Counted from the first letter of the stretch, positions 1 through 13,100 are shown. The stretch is DNA of 64,000 nucleotides from Aplysia californica (GCF_000002075.1 NW_004797316.1:1299560-1363559); one strand, 5' to 3'. Numbers and translations: made by a program. The notes: generated by a model not told the origin, from the sequence alone.

Positions 1-207
1 GTTCTCCACCCCCACCCCCCTATCTCAATCATTGGCAGCTCCTGCCTCCAAAGTACAATCTAAATGTCAACAAATTTGGTCTTTGCTGGATTTGTCAATA
101 AAGATCCACAATTTTTATTGCTTTATTCATTTTTGTTGTGCATGGATAACTCCTAATAATCCTGCTTGCTTCATTTGTTTCAAGTCAAGTCTTTTTCACG
201 CTTGAAA

Positions 208-1473
208 CAGTGGAATTTGTTCATTTGAGCAGTTGGCCATAGGGAATTGATAGATTCATTCATGGATGAGAAGAGCATGTAAATGGACCAACCTGCAGAA
301 CGACTACTCCATACCAAAAGCTCCATAGAAAGTTGGATTCCCAGTTTTTTTTAATTCACAAAAATCAATAAAAATAACTCGGATTTAACTAACCCATGTA
401 TGGTCGCTTTTATTTTTTAAGCACAAGCGGGCTTACCCAGATTTTGGGGGTTACCAGAAATCTTGACCGACCAAAAGTGGGCATTACCCTACCTATAGGA
501 GAAGTTTGGTTTCATTGGTGTGTATATTTGTTTGGTAATAGAGAAAACTCTCCTTTTATTTTAAATTCAAAGAAACTTAACAAGGGGCAAAAACTTTAAC
601 TTCGATTTTCTCAAAACAGCATTTTTCGGGATAGCCCCTTTGTGCTAAAAAGCGACCATATGTGAGCAAGTTTGCATTCAACAAAGTCTCTTACAGGGTG
701 AACAGCCCCCGCTGACGTGGTTTTGCCCATTTTTCTCCCACAACCAACCTTATCTATTCCTGGAAACTGTCCATGGTACCTGTATAATGAACGTTTATTC
801 GCTTACCCTATTGTTTATATCTTATGCGACCAATCTGTGGCATTCTTTTATACCAGCACACATATTATTATTATTGTTAGCACACACACTTGTCTTAGCA
901 AGTGTCGGGGTCGGACGCGCAGCGGGCATACGTGTGACTGTGTGTGCATATCTGGGGGGTAGGGGCACAAGCAGTCCAGGTGTGAAACTACAGTAGAGTG
1001 TAGAGATATTAGCGAGTCAGGGTTTTTTTTCCCCCGGCTACTGATTAATATAACAATGATAAGTTAGTCTCAACATAAATATCTACGTTGTGAATTGCGC
1101 TGGACTGGAACCAAACATTGCTGTAGGCTAGGCTTTACACAGCAACACAACTTGATCAGTAAACAATACGTTATAGATGATAGCTGACACAGGCGTGCTT
1201 TTGAATGAATCGGCCTTATTGCACGATGTGTGCTCGGTAAAGTTCAGTATGTTTTCCTGGAATTTTCCAGGGATTCTTCGGTATGGCATCAAAGAAATGA
1301 AAATGCCTCTCATTTGAAACTAAACTACTTTTGATTGAGAAAGTCGAATACATTATACTTGCTCGGTGCCTGGAATTATCTACAAAAAAACCTCAAGTTT
1401 GCTATAACAAACACTCTCATTCAACGAAACTGAAGGTCAGACCTGATGACTTCATTGAATCTCAGTTCCACTG
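208..1473. mobile_element. Tigger/pogo-like MITE, copy 1, with a nested MITE
   Basis: Right end GTTCCACTG followed by TA. The left end CAGTGGAATTTG at 208 is decayed and lacks a clear TA. The interior matches the inverted copy at 5,444-6,276 over hundreds of bases (for example GGGTGAACAGCCCCCGC). A 258-bp element is inserted at 401-658. No coding capacity. Confidence 0.6.
401..658. mobile_element. Nested TA-flanked MITE, 258 bp
   Basis: Terminal inverted repeats TGGTCGCTTTT on both ends, flanked by TA on each side. Absent from the homologous copy at 5,444-6,276, which shows it is an insertion. Confidence 0.6.
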
Positions 1474-1884
1474 TACCTATCTGCAGATGTGTGAAGACCT
1501 AAACTTGAGGATGACATGAATCAATGTCTGTGTGTTTCTCAACACCATTACTGCTACAGAAGGGCTACTTCAAACAGAATTGACATTTTGACTTGGAAGT
1601 AGGAGAAATGTTAAATTTGGGGAATGTGTAAACCAATATCTGTGCAGTCTTTTGATAGACCAGCCAAACCGATGATTCATGATAATAATATATAGTACAG
1701 TTAGTCTCTCCTTTGCCTTATGACATACAAGGTACGTGTGTCGAGATGTATCTCTCGAAAATGCACAATTTTTAGCTATGTGTCTAACCATGGATGTCAT
1801 GGAAGTCGGCAAAATTTGCCATTCCTGGTGCCGATAAAATGTTACACATATATAATATACAAATGTGAATTGTACATCACACTA
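1474..1884. other. Intergenic, nothing recognised
   Basis: AT-rich sequence between two MITEs. I see no gene, repeat or RNA here. Confidence 0.5.
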
Positions 1885-2698
1885 CCGTCGAACCTGTGTA
1901 AGACGGTCACCCATTGTCAAGGAGAAAAGTGGCCGCATAAAACAGGTGGCCGTCTTTGGCAGGACTGATCAAGATAAAGAAAACAAACCATTCCTTTCTG
2001 AGGTCCCAACCGAAGGTATCCGCATTGTTGTTGTTGTTCTTGTTATCGATGGGTTTTCTTTTCTTTCTTTTATTTTGTTGCTGCTTTTGTGCAAGGGTAA
2101 CAATAAAACGAAATTAATGTGTCAGACAAGTAGGACCGAGTGCTATGGTAAAACAAACAGATGGGTCGCCACCACTCGAAGAACGAACAACGCTTCCGTC
2201 ACAATTTCATGTTGACGTCCATTGTTACTTGGTTACAGACTGGGTAAACTAAATAGTCACCACTCATCTATGATTTGTACATGAGTTCTGGGCGGGGCTT
2301 ATGGGTTATGAGAGATCACACGCTTACCTCACCAGCAGCTGAAAATTTGTTACCTATTGGTCAACAGCGGGAGGGGCCTACGCAACATGATCGGTTGGAG
2401 GGACTACCTAACAGCAACGACAGGTGATTTATACGGTTCGCCCACAACGCCAAGGGCCAATGCATGATTTATGACAAAATGTAATGGTGTCACTAAGGGG
2501 GCCGTCCAAGACAGGTGTTACAGTACTGTTAGGTGTGATAGGGGTTTTAAGTTAAAATATGGTGGCCGAGGCCGCGTTGGACAGGTGCCCGATTTACACA
2601 GTTAAATTACATCGAAAAAACGCAAGGGGGGAAATGGAAAGTGAACGTTTTTACAGGTGGCCGTCTTATAGAGGTGGCCGTCAGGGCAGGTTCGACTG
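1885..2698. mobile_element. Tigger/pogo-like MITE (GTCGAACCTG ends)
   Basis: Starts CCGTCGAACCTGTGTAAGAC and ends with the inverse (GGCAGGTTCGACTG), with TA on both sides. Subterminal GGTGGCCGTC motifs recur. 814 bp, no coding capacity. Confidence 0.7.
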
Positions 2699-2700
2699 TA

Positions 2701-3117
2701 TAATCATTTCGTTCTAATTCTTTTGTACAGAAATTTGACCCCAAGCACAGTGTGGATTCATATTTGGGAATTAAAAATTTGTGTGCATAGATCTATATAT
2801 CTCAACCAAATTTGCTAAAACTAAAATGTACTTTACTGCTTATTTTGGAAGCAGTAAAAAAAAAAAGACAGGACTAGTCTTGGAGATAAAAGTATGCTAA
2901 CGTAAACACCAAAATGACCCAAAAAAGGCAGCAAATTTCACTTTGGGCCATAGATTTTGCAAATTATCCAAAATAATGGGTATATTGGGGAATAGAAAGA
3001 TATGAGGCATTATCAAAGACCAAGAGCCCGAATATGTCACGAGTGGGCCAGAACCAGAGAACAAGCCCACTGACATTGAGACTGATGAGGCTGCTGTCCT
3101 GGCCAACAGGCATAGCT
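2701..3117. other. Intergenic, nothing recognised
   Basis: AT-rich; contains a short A run near 2,860. No supported feature. Confidence 0.5.
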
Positions 3118-3425
3118 TTCTTTTTTATGAGGGATTTTTTTAACACTTTGCAGTCACACAGCCAGCAGTACAAAATACCCTATCTATCTGGTCACCGAGA
3201 CAGGAGAGCGATTGCGACGGACTTCTCGGGCCTGGCGCAGAAGACCGAAACGGATCATTTTCACCAGCGCATTATTGCCTCTCCGTGCTAACCCGAGCTG
3301 AGAGGGATACAACATCCCAGCAGAAAGACCAAGATGCTCAATAAAAATGTCCCCTCTCTTGGTAATTGAACTCCGATCTCCTGCGTGCAACAGCAAATTG
3401 CTTAAATGCTACACAACAGACACTG
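3118..3425 (-). mobile_element. tRNA-derived SINE
   Basis: On the minus strand the 5' part reads like a tRNA: TGTAGCATTTAAGCA resembles an A box and GGAGTTCAATTACC a B box, after which comes an unrelated body and an A-rich 3' end. Pol III-driven non-autonomous retroposon; boundaries approximate. Confidence 0.55.
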
Positions 3426-4059
3426 GTCAAGCTTTACTGAAAATCAGTGCTGCACTGACAACGCAGTAGGAACGCACACCCCCTGGTAACAAAGGGATTA
3501 AAAACTACTGGTAAAAGTAAAAGTCAATTAATTTATACTCACACAAGATACATGACTGCATGCAGATACTAGTCGCTACCTCAGAATGACAAAGTTCTGT
3601 CCGACATTTTTGGCCGTTTTGAGTTACTAAGACCATGAGATCAAAAACAAACGCTCTAATTGCTCTATCAAAAGCGTAAGATTATTCTGAGTCATTATCA
3701 AGATATTCAAAGGATTGCATTCGAAAAAGCTTGACATGATATGAAACTTTAAAATCTTTAACGTCAAATTTCTCAAAACTAGGTACTAAGCAGATAGATT
3801 TAGAACTTTATAATTCTGAGGGAACGACAAGTGACATGCCACTTTCAGGGTGATGTAGGTCAACATCTTCATTCTTATGCTGAGCCTCTCTCACCCTCTA
3901 GTCTAATACATCTTTGTCTCTTTGACTTTGAGCAAAAATACTGCAGCTGGTAATATATGTTCATCCACTCATTTCACCTCCGCAGCCACAAAATGATTCA
4001 GAAAGTGCTGATCAATGACACTATGTTGCACATGCTTCTCATCTGCGTAATTTTTGTCT
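3426..4059. other. Intergenic, nothing recognised
   Basis: No gene or repeat that I can support. Confidence 0.45.
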
Positions 4060-4270
4060 CTCATCTCACCCTTTCAAAAAACAGAGTGGGTGGTTTGGCA
4101 GATGCTCCGCTCTGGTGTAGTTTGCTCCTGCTTTCCTCAGACATTGTCCTTATCTCCCCTCCTTTTTTGTGTTTGTTACTCTTGTGACACCTCTAATCTT
4201 CGGCACTTATAACACGATATAATACGATGACCTTATTGTGTTGTATGTGCCGTAAAACACCAACTAAAAA
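4060..4270 (+). mobile_element. SINE family 1 copy
   Basis: Shares with other copies the block TTTGTTACTCTTGTGACACC then CTCTAATCTTCGGCACTTAT and the 3' end GTGCCGTAAAACACC. In this family the plus direction ends in CTACTAAAAC. Confidence 0.6.
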
Positions 4271-4289
4271 TCAATGAATATACCATTAC

Positions 4290-4455
4290 TGTTGTCTTTT
4301 CTGTGGATGCTGTGGAGTGGTTTGCTCCCTCTGTCCTATCAAACATCTATTACCATTATCTCTCCTCCTTTTCTTTTTACATTATTCTCAAATAACACCT
4401 CTAATCTTTCGCACTTACGTGACCTAATTGTGTTGCAAATGTCATGAAACTCTTA
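4290..4455 (+). mobile_element. SINE family 1, second copy in tandem
   Basis: Starts near TGTGGAGTGGTTTGCTCC and repeats the CTCTAATCTTTCGCACTTA block. Diverged from the copy just upstream, so likely an independent insertion. Confidence 0.5.
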
Positions 4456-4555
4456 TTCCCTACTGCAATCTACAAACTTGAGTTGGGAACGAGGTGGAGG
4501 TCAGCAAATGAAGCTGGACATCAATGAATGAACAAAGCATGATGAGGTACCATAG

Positions 4556-4700
4556 TTTTAAGTTTAGTAAGCGTTTTATAGTACTAACAATACAATTAAG
4601 TAAGTCAACAAATGAAAGTGCTGAAGATTAGAGGTTAGAGAGAGTAACAAACACAGAAAAGGAGGAGAGATACAAGGACGATAGATGTTCTTAGGTAGCT
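4556..4700 (-). mobile_element. SINE family 1 copy, inverted
   Basis: Begins with the reverse of the 3' end (GTTTAGTAAGCGTTTTATAG) and contains GATTAGAGGT and GAGAGTAACAAACAC. Confidence 0.55.
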
Positions 4701-4775
4701 TCCTGAAATCGCTGAGCTAAATAAGACGTAGATCTAATATCAATTACCTGCCGATACTGAACAATGCTATCACTA

Positions 4776-5356
4776 CAGTAGAACACGGCTATAGCGGGAC
4801 TTTTGGTTTCAGAAGAAAAATCCCGCTGTAGGCGAGTTCCCGCTATAGAATGCAAAGGGGTAATTACTGAAAAATTTATAAAAATTCACATAATTACCTC
4901 CCTTCCATATCAATAAATTTGCCCTTTACATTTACATTAGTCTTCCTTTTCTTGTCCACTCCGTTGATTATCTTGGCCTTCTTTATATGTTCTCATACTG
5001 AGCGTCCAAGTCCAAATCTAAGCTACGGCACATTACTTTTGGAGTGGCTCACGAAACGCATCTCTCCGCACCATCTCTCTCTGCCGCCTGCCCAACCTCA
5101 CTCATCATTGGACTGTCCAATCACAATGCCGCACCGCTGACTGCCTGTGTGGAGCCAGCCTACAGCCCCCGAACCCATTTCCCCTTTCCCCCAGCCTCGC
5201 TCGATCTCTCCCGCTGTATCCGAGTTCGGTCCGTTCCTTGCCCCGCTAAACCCGAGCACAGAAAATTGAATTTACATAGAAAAAAAGGGGATTCCGGAAA
5301 GCTTCCGCTGCAGGAATAATCCCGCTGTAGCGGGTGCCGTTATAGTCGTTCTACTG
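4776..5356. mobile_element. Tigger/pogo-like MITE (CAGTAGAAC ends)
   Basis: Ends CAGTAGAACACGGCTATAGC and its diverged inverse, with TA on both sides; subterminal CCCGCTGTAG and CCCGCTATAG repeats. 581 bp, no coding capacity. Confidence 0.75.
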
Positions 5357-5443
5357 TATCAGTGTTTAACATTGCACCAAGGTTAAAATTCATTTAACTC
5401 AATCATTTTCAGTTATTTCAGAGTCCAGAGCACAATAGTAGTA

Positions 5444-6276
5444 CAGTGGAACTCCGATTCAACGAGGTCGCCAGGCCTGACCTAAAATCTCGTTGAACCC
5501 GAGTGTTCGTTATAAATAGCAAACATGAGATTTTGCTTAGATAATTACAGGCACTAAGCAAGTAATGTATAAAGAGAAGTCACAAGTAGTGCCTGAAATG
5601 CCTGCCTTTTATGAGCTGTGTAAAAAAAAGACCGATTCGTTCAAATGCACACACCCGAGTCATCTCGATTGTTTGCCAAAAAGTTGTGTTGATGTGTAGA
5701 GCCTACCATACGGCAACTTTTGATTCCATAGACCAGCGCACAATTCATTACGTAGATCTACGTCAAGACTAGCTTATCATTGTAATGATCAGTTGCAGAG
5801 GGGAAAAAAGACTGAGACGCGTTTGTATCTGCGACGTTCAACGCCCTGACTGCTTGTGCCCCCCCTTTCCAAGACACGCACACACAGCCATACGTGTGCA
5901 GGCTGCCCATCCGACTCAGACACACACCAGAGTGGACATGTGCACGTGCCAAAAACACATGTGTTTGTATGAAAAAAGGCCGCTGATTGTTCGCATGCAA
6001 TCGGCTAAGAGAATAATGGTCCACAATGCAGGTGCAATTGATGGTTTCCAGGAATAGATAAAGTTCGTTCTTGGAGAAAAATAAGCGAAGCCACTTCTGC
6101 GGGGGCTGTTCACCCTGGAAGCGACCTCATTGAATCCGAGCTTGCTGATTTAAGTGCTCGTTGAATCCGGGTTATTTTTATTGATTTTAAAGAGAGAAAA
6201 AAAACAGGGAATCTATCTCATCTCGTTGAATCCGAGTTTTCGTTGAATCCGAGCTCATTAAATCCGAGTTCCACTG
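5444..6276. mobile_element. Tigger/pogo-like MITE, copy 2
   Basis: Ends CAGTGGAACTCCGATTCAAC and the inverse GTTGAATCCGAG...AGTTCCACTG, flanked by TA. Several subterminal TTGAATCCGAG repeats, as in Tigger-type MITEs. Inverted relative to copy 1. 833 bp. Confidence 0.78.
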
Positions 6277-6469
6277 TAATAATATCTTTCATAATCTGGA
6301 TTTGACATGTCTGTCAAAATGCCAACAAAGGGACCTTCCGGTGGCACCCTCCAACCACCTCATATATGGTGCTAACTTTTTGTTTTGTTTTAGTTATAGT
6401 TTTAGCAAGAGTTTCACACCACCTGCAACATTTAACTCACTGCTACCTGCCAAATCTTTGATGTACCCT

Positions 6470-6720
6470 TATAGTTTTAGTAAGTATTTTACCGCTGCAG
6501 CAAAGGTAGTCAGCGGAAACAGTAGGCCTACTATGACTGCGCCATGAGTTGCCAGTGAGTTTAGTCATACATTATTGGTGCCAGACTAGAGGTGTTACAT
6601 GAAAGTAACAAACATAAAACAAAGAGCTATAAGGATGATACATTTTTTTTATAGGACAGAAGGAGCAAACAAGCCAGAGCACCCACAGAGGCTAATCATT
6701 GAATATTTTAACATGTAAAT
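6470..6720 (-). mobile_element. SINE family 1 copy, decayed
   Basis: TTTTAGTAAGTATTTTACCG opens the inverted 3' end; CTAGAGGTGTTAC, AAAGTAACAAACATAAAAC and CCAGAGCACCC follow. Interrupted and diverged. Confidence 0.45.
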
Positions 6721-8886
6721 GGATACAGAACGATCAAAATGAGTTAACACATTCAGGGCTTCCCACCCACCTGTATACTATATACTATGTTAAAGCAAAG
6801 TAATCAACATATAAAAGATTAGTAATCTGACCATGGAGTATGAAGTCTCCCCTTGAGATATCCTACGTTAAAGGGGGTCATTGAGTGGATTACACCCAGT
6901 GACTCAGGAGAGGATAAGTCATGTTTCACAAAAAGATCCTTTTTTACGGGTTTGTGTTTTGTTTTATTTGTTGTGTATTGTTTTAATTCTCTCATCAACC
7001 TAGGGAAAAAATTGAACCTTGACAGGAATTTTTAAACAACTTTTTAACCTATTGTTTGCCTTGCTCCTGGCTTTGGCACTACTAATGGACAAAGTGGCAC
7101 TGAAAATTTACGATGGCTCAATACACAGAGAGTGCACAGCTGCACGTGGAAGTGACGTAGATGTGGACTGTCAGAGTCCAATTTTTTTCCCTCCCTTATT
7201 AGCCAAAGCTGTGGGGATGGGTTGGGGTAGCTGAACGACAAATAAATGTGTAAAAATCAGAATCAGGGGTATTATGATATTTTCGTAAAATCTAATGGAA
7301 AAAAAAAAAATGATTCCCCCCCATTTCGTAATGATGGGCTGGGCAGCCCCCCCCCCCCCCCCCCCCCCCCCCCTGCACATGTTCATCTCCGACCGTAACT
7401 CTGCATTCCCACTCAATATTAAAAAATGGCCAGTGGCTCCACACAACATAGAAGAATACTGTATTTGCATAAAACAACACCTTGGGGATAAAGATGTGCC
7501 ATTTTCTTTAATGATGCTTCCATACAAAAACAATGAAAAATATCAATGGTGGACAATTTGATGAAACAGCATTCTGACACACCAAGCAATATTTGGTGAC
7601 AATCTTTGCGTCTACACACACTGGGAAAGAAAACCTCAAACAAAACAATATAAAACAATCTTTCTTATCACCAATGGCTAATATTTACACATTTTTCCTT
7701 TTCACAACATTATGACAAACACAGAGCACATTGGCCACAAATTTCTCTCTCCCTTCACCAACATACAACGGAAATGGAGTCAGGAATTAAAGCAACACAG
7801 TAACATTGTAACCATGGAAATGTTCAGACTTTTAACGCTTTGTTCTTCATCTCCTTGAATCAGATTCCAATAAACAGCTGACAAAAAGAGAAAATATTCA
7901 TTAAAAGTTTTTCAAAATCCAGTGCGAGCCAGTTCAACAGCAGTAACCATTAGGCAATATCATGGTCTCCACCTTAGGTTTCTGTGTTCTGTTGTGTAGA
8001 AAGAGCTGCTTCATGTTAAGTGGCCAAACAATAAGGAACAGCTCATGAACAAGTCAACATAATTTCCCCTCATTTTGAAACCAACAGGGGTGATCCCAGT
8101 ATGGCAGGTCTATGAACCGGGTATGGAAAAAGATCAAAGTAGCCTTTACAATTGGTCTGAATATATGCTAGTCATCCAGTCTCAAGGCATCTAAAGTCCC
8201 ACCCCACTGCCCCTCCTCTCCGAGATAACATGAAAACTTAGACCCTGGCAAGAAAAATAATGTCGGAGGTAAAAGTGCCTGGTGTGGTCCACAACCCATT
8301 ATGCAATGCTAGCATCTACGTTTGTGGCGATTTTTTGCATTTTTCAAAAAACCACACTATAGGGGAATAAAATCGAAAAAAAACGGGGTATAAAAAACTA
8401 AAAAGAAACAAAAAAGAAAACCAACCTCTTTACTTATTTATAGAAAGAAAGTTTATTTTCACTTCCGTTTCACTTCTCTTTCTTACTTGCTGACCCCACG
8501 TTTGTTCTTTTCATGTGAAAAAAAGTCTTGTACATTATATACTATTTATATTGCTGTTTTTCTTCTATTTTTCTCTCTTTGTTGTGTTTTAATTTGCTGG
8601 TGTGTTATTTTCCTTTCTTGTTATTGTTCTGATGGGTATCCTATTTTTTGTGTTATCGTAATGTCAATATAATTTAATTTGATGTTCTTACCTTTAAAAA
8701 AAAGAATGCGTTATGTGAGAGCGTGTCTCCACCAAAACCGAATACATCATGTACATGTACTGACACTGGCAGGCCCCTTGTGTGTGATTCCACAATTTAC
8801 ATGTAATATCCTGTACTTTTTCTTGAATAACACATGTTTAGGTTTAAAACAGCCACTCTTCGGACAGGTGGACACACGCCCTTATT
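6721..8886. other. Intergenic, AT-rich, no gene seen
   Basis: Open frames here are short and of low complexity. The only notable item is the poly-C tract at 7,347-7,373. Confidence 0.5.
7347..7373. repeat. Poly-C run (27 C)
   Basis: Uninterrupted run of 27 C residues. The proline-run frames crossing it are artefacts. Confidence 0.95.
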
Positions 8887-8892
8887 TGTTAA

Positions 8893-9071
8893 CAGGGATG
8901 CCAAATGATTTTTGAAAACAAAAAACCTGAAAATGAGCACAGCATCACACCTCACCTAAAACGAACCTTGTAAAATCTTTAAATGAGCAATCAAAAACGT
9001 TTCTCTCACCATTCACCTTTCCTTTGCAAGTGTATGAAAAAAATGGAAAAACCGGAGATTTGGCATCCCTG
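8893..9071. mobile_element. Short terminal-inverted-repeat element, 179 bp
   Basis: CAGGGATGCCAAAT at the left and its exact inverse ATTTGGCATCCCTG at the right, with TGTTAA duplicated on both sides. The ends are hAT-like but the duplication I see is 6 bp. Confidence 0.65.
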
Positions 9072-9077
9072 TGTTAA

Positions 9078-9791
9078 TTTTTGTGGTCGTTAATGTTCTA
9101 TTCTAATTTTGATTTCATTCTGTTGTGAAACCTTTATTTTTCAGGCTTTTATACTTTGTGTGGCTACAAATGATTTTCTGGATGCTTGAAACAGAACACA
9201 AGAAATTCTGATGCTTTAGATTAAAATAACTCTATCAACATATTGCTATATTTGTCGTCAGAGAGTTGAAAGCTTGAAAATTATTGGCAAATTTTATGAC
9301 AACTTTTGCCATTTTTGTGGCAACTTTTCGGTGATAAAATGGCAACAAATGCAGATGTTAGGCAATGGTGCCCAGCCAAAAGAGTGAATCAGCACTGTGT
9401 CTAACAAGGAAATGTGGGTGAGGATGAGTATTCTAGTAGGGTAGAGCAAAGTTTCCAATGACTTGACACAAGAGGAGGATCAAAGTCCTATACCTCCTAC
9501 CCACCCACAACATAAAGCCACACAAATGATACTCGTTGGGAACCTATGTAAGCCACAGGCACTAAAATGACTGCTAGAAAATGTAACGATTCCAACATTT
9601 TTATTATGATAAGCACCCCCCTCCCCCCTGCTAAAATTCTTACATATGACTGGGAAAAACCAGGACAATAAGTGGTGGGATGTTCGGCATAGACCACAGT
9701 ATTAGCACAGAGAATGTTTCAGGGCAAGAATAAAAACGTTTAAAAAGACCCTGATCCATAAAAGAAGGATTGCGCCAGAGAACACAAGTCC
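9078..9791 (-). other. Probable 3' untranslated region and flank of SAFB
   Basis: Non-coding sequence after the SAFB stop. It holds the candidate poly(A) signal at 9,600-9,605 and nothing else I recognise. Confidence 0.4.
9600..9605 (-). other. Candidate poly(A) signal of SAFB
   Basis: AATAAA on the minus strand 187 nt past the stop codon. It is the first canonical signal downstream; others follow in the AT-rich flank (for example near 9,135), so the true 3' end may be further left. Confidence 0.35.
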
Positions 9792-10117
9792 TTAAAATCT
9801 GCGCACAGTGCTTGTGGTCATGCTGTAGCGTCCGTCTCCCTGACGACTCAGGCTGCCCTGCATCATGACTGGCGGGCCCTGCATGGCGGGCTGAGCAATG
9901 AACACAGGTCCTGCTCCCATCCCGCTGGCCATCATGGGTCCCTGCTGCATGGTGAAACTCCCTCCCGGCTGTGACATGACAACCCCGCCGCTCTCCCAGC
10001 CCTCCGCTGGAGTCAAGCTAGCCGCGGTCATGCCACTCTGGCTCCAGCCACTCTCCATCTCGCGATCCACCGGACCGTTCCAGATGCTCGAACTCCCGCC
10101 AGACCCACCTCTCGTCT
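9792..10117 (-). CDS. SAFB: SAFB exon 19 (C-terminus)
   Basis: Terminal coding exon from TCCCAG|AGACGAG, encoding [20 protein letters not shown], then a Gly/Met/Gln-rich tail, ending TTSTVRRF and TAA. The composition and the last residues match the glycine-rich C-terminus of vertebrate SAFB (ARFTRRY). Confidence 0.85.
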
Positions 10118-13100
10118 CTGGGAAAACAAACTATGGACAATGAGCACCAGACTACAGATATTCAAGCATTTCTGAGCATGTTAACACATAAATAAAATGA
10201 GTGGCAGTCACCTAATGCTTTTTTCAGAAAACTATGAAAAATTTTAAGTTAAAAAAACCCACACTAACCAAAAATCGAATCACATAGATCAATATCATCT
10301 GAACAAATCAAACTCCTACAGGAATAAAAATAAAACTTAATTGTATAACACCCCCCCCCCCCTTTATAATAAGCCAAATGAAAGGCAAAACAATGCTATA
10401 AATAAAGATTTCAAAAGCATAGGGCAGCAAACAAAAGAAAGAAATGACTTACTACAAACCCATTAGTACATGCAATTAGCACCCACTATTACAAGGCAAT
10501 TATTACTTCTCACACTAATAGCCAGTTTGCGTCCCAAAAAGTGAAACTTTTTAGAGGATTGTTACTGACCCACCTCTTTCCTCTAGTTCTCATAGACAGC
10601 TTCCAATGTTTCAAGAGAATATTTTTAATGAAATAAGCGCCCACTCTTTACAAGGATATTATTTGCTAATCAATCAACATGGGCAAATATCACTGCTTTA
10701 TTTTAAAGAGCAATATGAAAGCCAAAATCATTAATTATGCAGTAATTCAATCAGGCAACGCGTCAAACTACTGCAATAATAAAAGTGACAAAACACAGAG
10801 GAATATCTGATACATCACTTTCAAAAGCCTTCCGCACATTCAGTTCGAACACAGTTCTCAGTACGTATATAAGTAAATCTGTTGATCACACAAACAATTT
10901 TGGCTTGAGCTTCACAAGAATACAATCAAGCACCGAGTTACACACTCTGGAGGCTTGAGAGTGTGCATCTCAAAGACAAGGGGGCCAATGGCTAAAAGTT
11001 ATGTCGATCTGACTTCACAGTGTACTTACTTTAAATTCTAGTGTATGAATCTGCTATTTAACAGTGACCAGCTGACACAAAATAACTTCCCTATGTTTCT
11101 TTTCTTACTCTATTCTGATCTCCCTCCTTTTGAGAGCAAAGCGCTTCATAGCAGTATGAGCTCAATGCATCCTTTCTTGCAGCACAGTAACGAGGGATGG
11201 GAACTCTGTCATTTTGCTTTCTGTCTGAACTTTTCAGTGCCTTATTTAAGACACCCGTTTTTGTTTCCCAATTTCCATCAGATTTTTTTTCCAACCAGCT
11301 TTCTTTTCTTGAAAATATAATGCAAAGCTAGACATAGTAAAACCACATCATGTGAAGCCAGTGGTACATCATCTGGGACAGAATTCATACCCCAAATTTT
11401 CACAGCACTGGACAACCACACTGTGGAATGTTCCATCCAAATTCAAAACTCAATGTGTAGAAGAGAAATCGTAGCTGTGACAGAACCTACCTGTGAGAAA
11501 GGCCTTTAATGCACAAATTCACAAAGGGGGAAAAAATCTACTCCAGTATCATGCATCACATCCAACCTGACCGAAGGTGGGACCGATTTGTCCTGGCTGT
11601 GTAACACTTGTACCATTCAAAAATTTATAAAAATATGCTATAATACTGACCAGGTATATTTTCAAAGAACATCATGCCATTCAAAAAATCTTTCATTTTG
11701 TAACGTTGACCCATTGTCACCCATGAAAGGTACACCCCCTCCAATTAGTTTTTGAATCCACCCATAACTTATTACCACTACAACTAACTAAAAATATGAC
11801 AAGTGGGAGAGAAATTAATTGTGTCAGTCAAAAGGAGTAGAACACATGCATACAAACAAAACATTTCAAAGCCAGAAAAAAGGCATGAAGTCATCTTCAA
11901 TTGAAAAAGAAAAAAGGAAATGAAACAGAAAGGAGAGATAGACTGCAAGAATAAATTTTTCTTATTCCCCAGCCAAAAATGTATCCCCATAATCTTAATC
12001 ACCCCCTCAACACCGAACGCATCGGCTTCCCACCTCGTTCAGACTTCCATTCAGACCTGGATTCATGCCTCTGCGGCCCTCGGGCAGAGTCTCGGCCTGA
12101 CACTCTCTCCTCCCGTGATGATCGGGGCTCTCTTGGCCTCTCTTCCCTATAACCGGATCGGTGGTCTTCCCGGCTCCTGTATTCCCTTTCTCTTGGCTCC
12201 CTTTCTCGCCCACCTCGCTCACGTTCTTCATATCTGAAATCAAGACCCGTGAATTCTAGTACCATGCTGAAACTCAAGTACAAAGCAGAAGAAATCCCAC
12301 CATGCATAGAACTTTTGGAATTTCCCTGATTGCAACCAAAAGGAGAATTTGATACTACAGTCAAACCTGCCTTAGGGGTAACTGTAGTTTCAATTAAATG
12401 ACAGAAGTGTCAAGGTAGACCTAGTCATGGTGGCTAGGTGCTCCCCAAAAATGTTTTAGAAGAAGTTCTACGGCACTCGCAACTGCATAAGATCATACGA
12501 GCGCCAGAAGATTAGGTGTTACAAGAGAGTAACAAACATAAAAAAGAAGAAGGGGAGATAAGGACAATAGATGTTTGATAGGAAAGAATAAGCAAACCAC
12601 ACCAGAGCATCCGCCAATGCTTCCCGGAATATACAACAGAAAATGAAATATTATATATTTTTTATAGTAGAGGGTTTTACGGCGCTCGCAACTGCATAAG
12701 GTCATATGAGCGCCAAGGGGTGGGTGTCAACAGAGAAATCTTTACAGGGAATCAGACTTAGACTGCTCACCTCTCTAGCTTCAACAGCACAAGGTCTGCT
12801 TCGACTATCAAGGCACCCCGGAAATAGCAGGTCACAAGAGAGTGACAAACATACAAAAGAAGTAGAGGAAAATGTCAATAGTAAGGATCAGGAAAGAAAA
12901 AGCAGCAGTTCCCTGTTGTAGATCAGGCACAGTTATGAGCGTGACACGAGTCAGCCCATTTACAATTCTACTATGCTTGAACGAGAAATGTCCTCCGTTT
13001 GGGAATGGCCTTAAGACACTAGAGTAAGTTTAGTTTTAGTAGAGGTTTTATGGCGCTCGCAACTGCATAAGGTCATATGAGCGCCAGAAGATTAGAGGTG

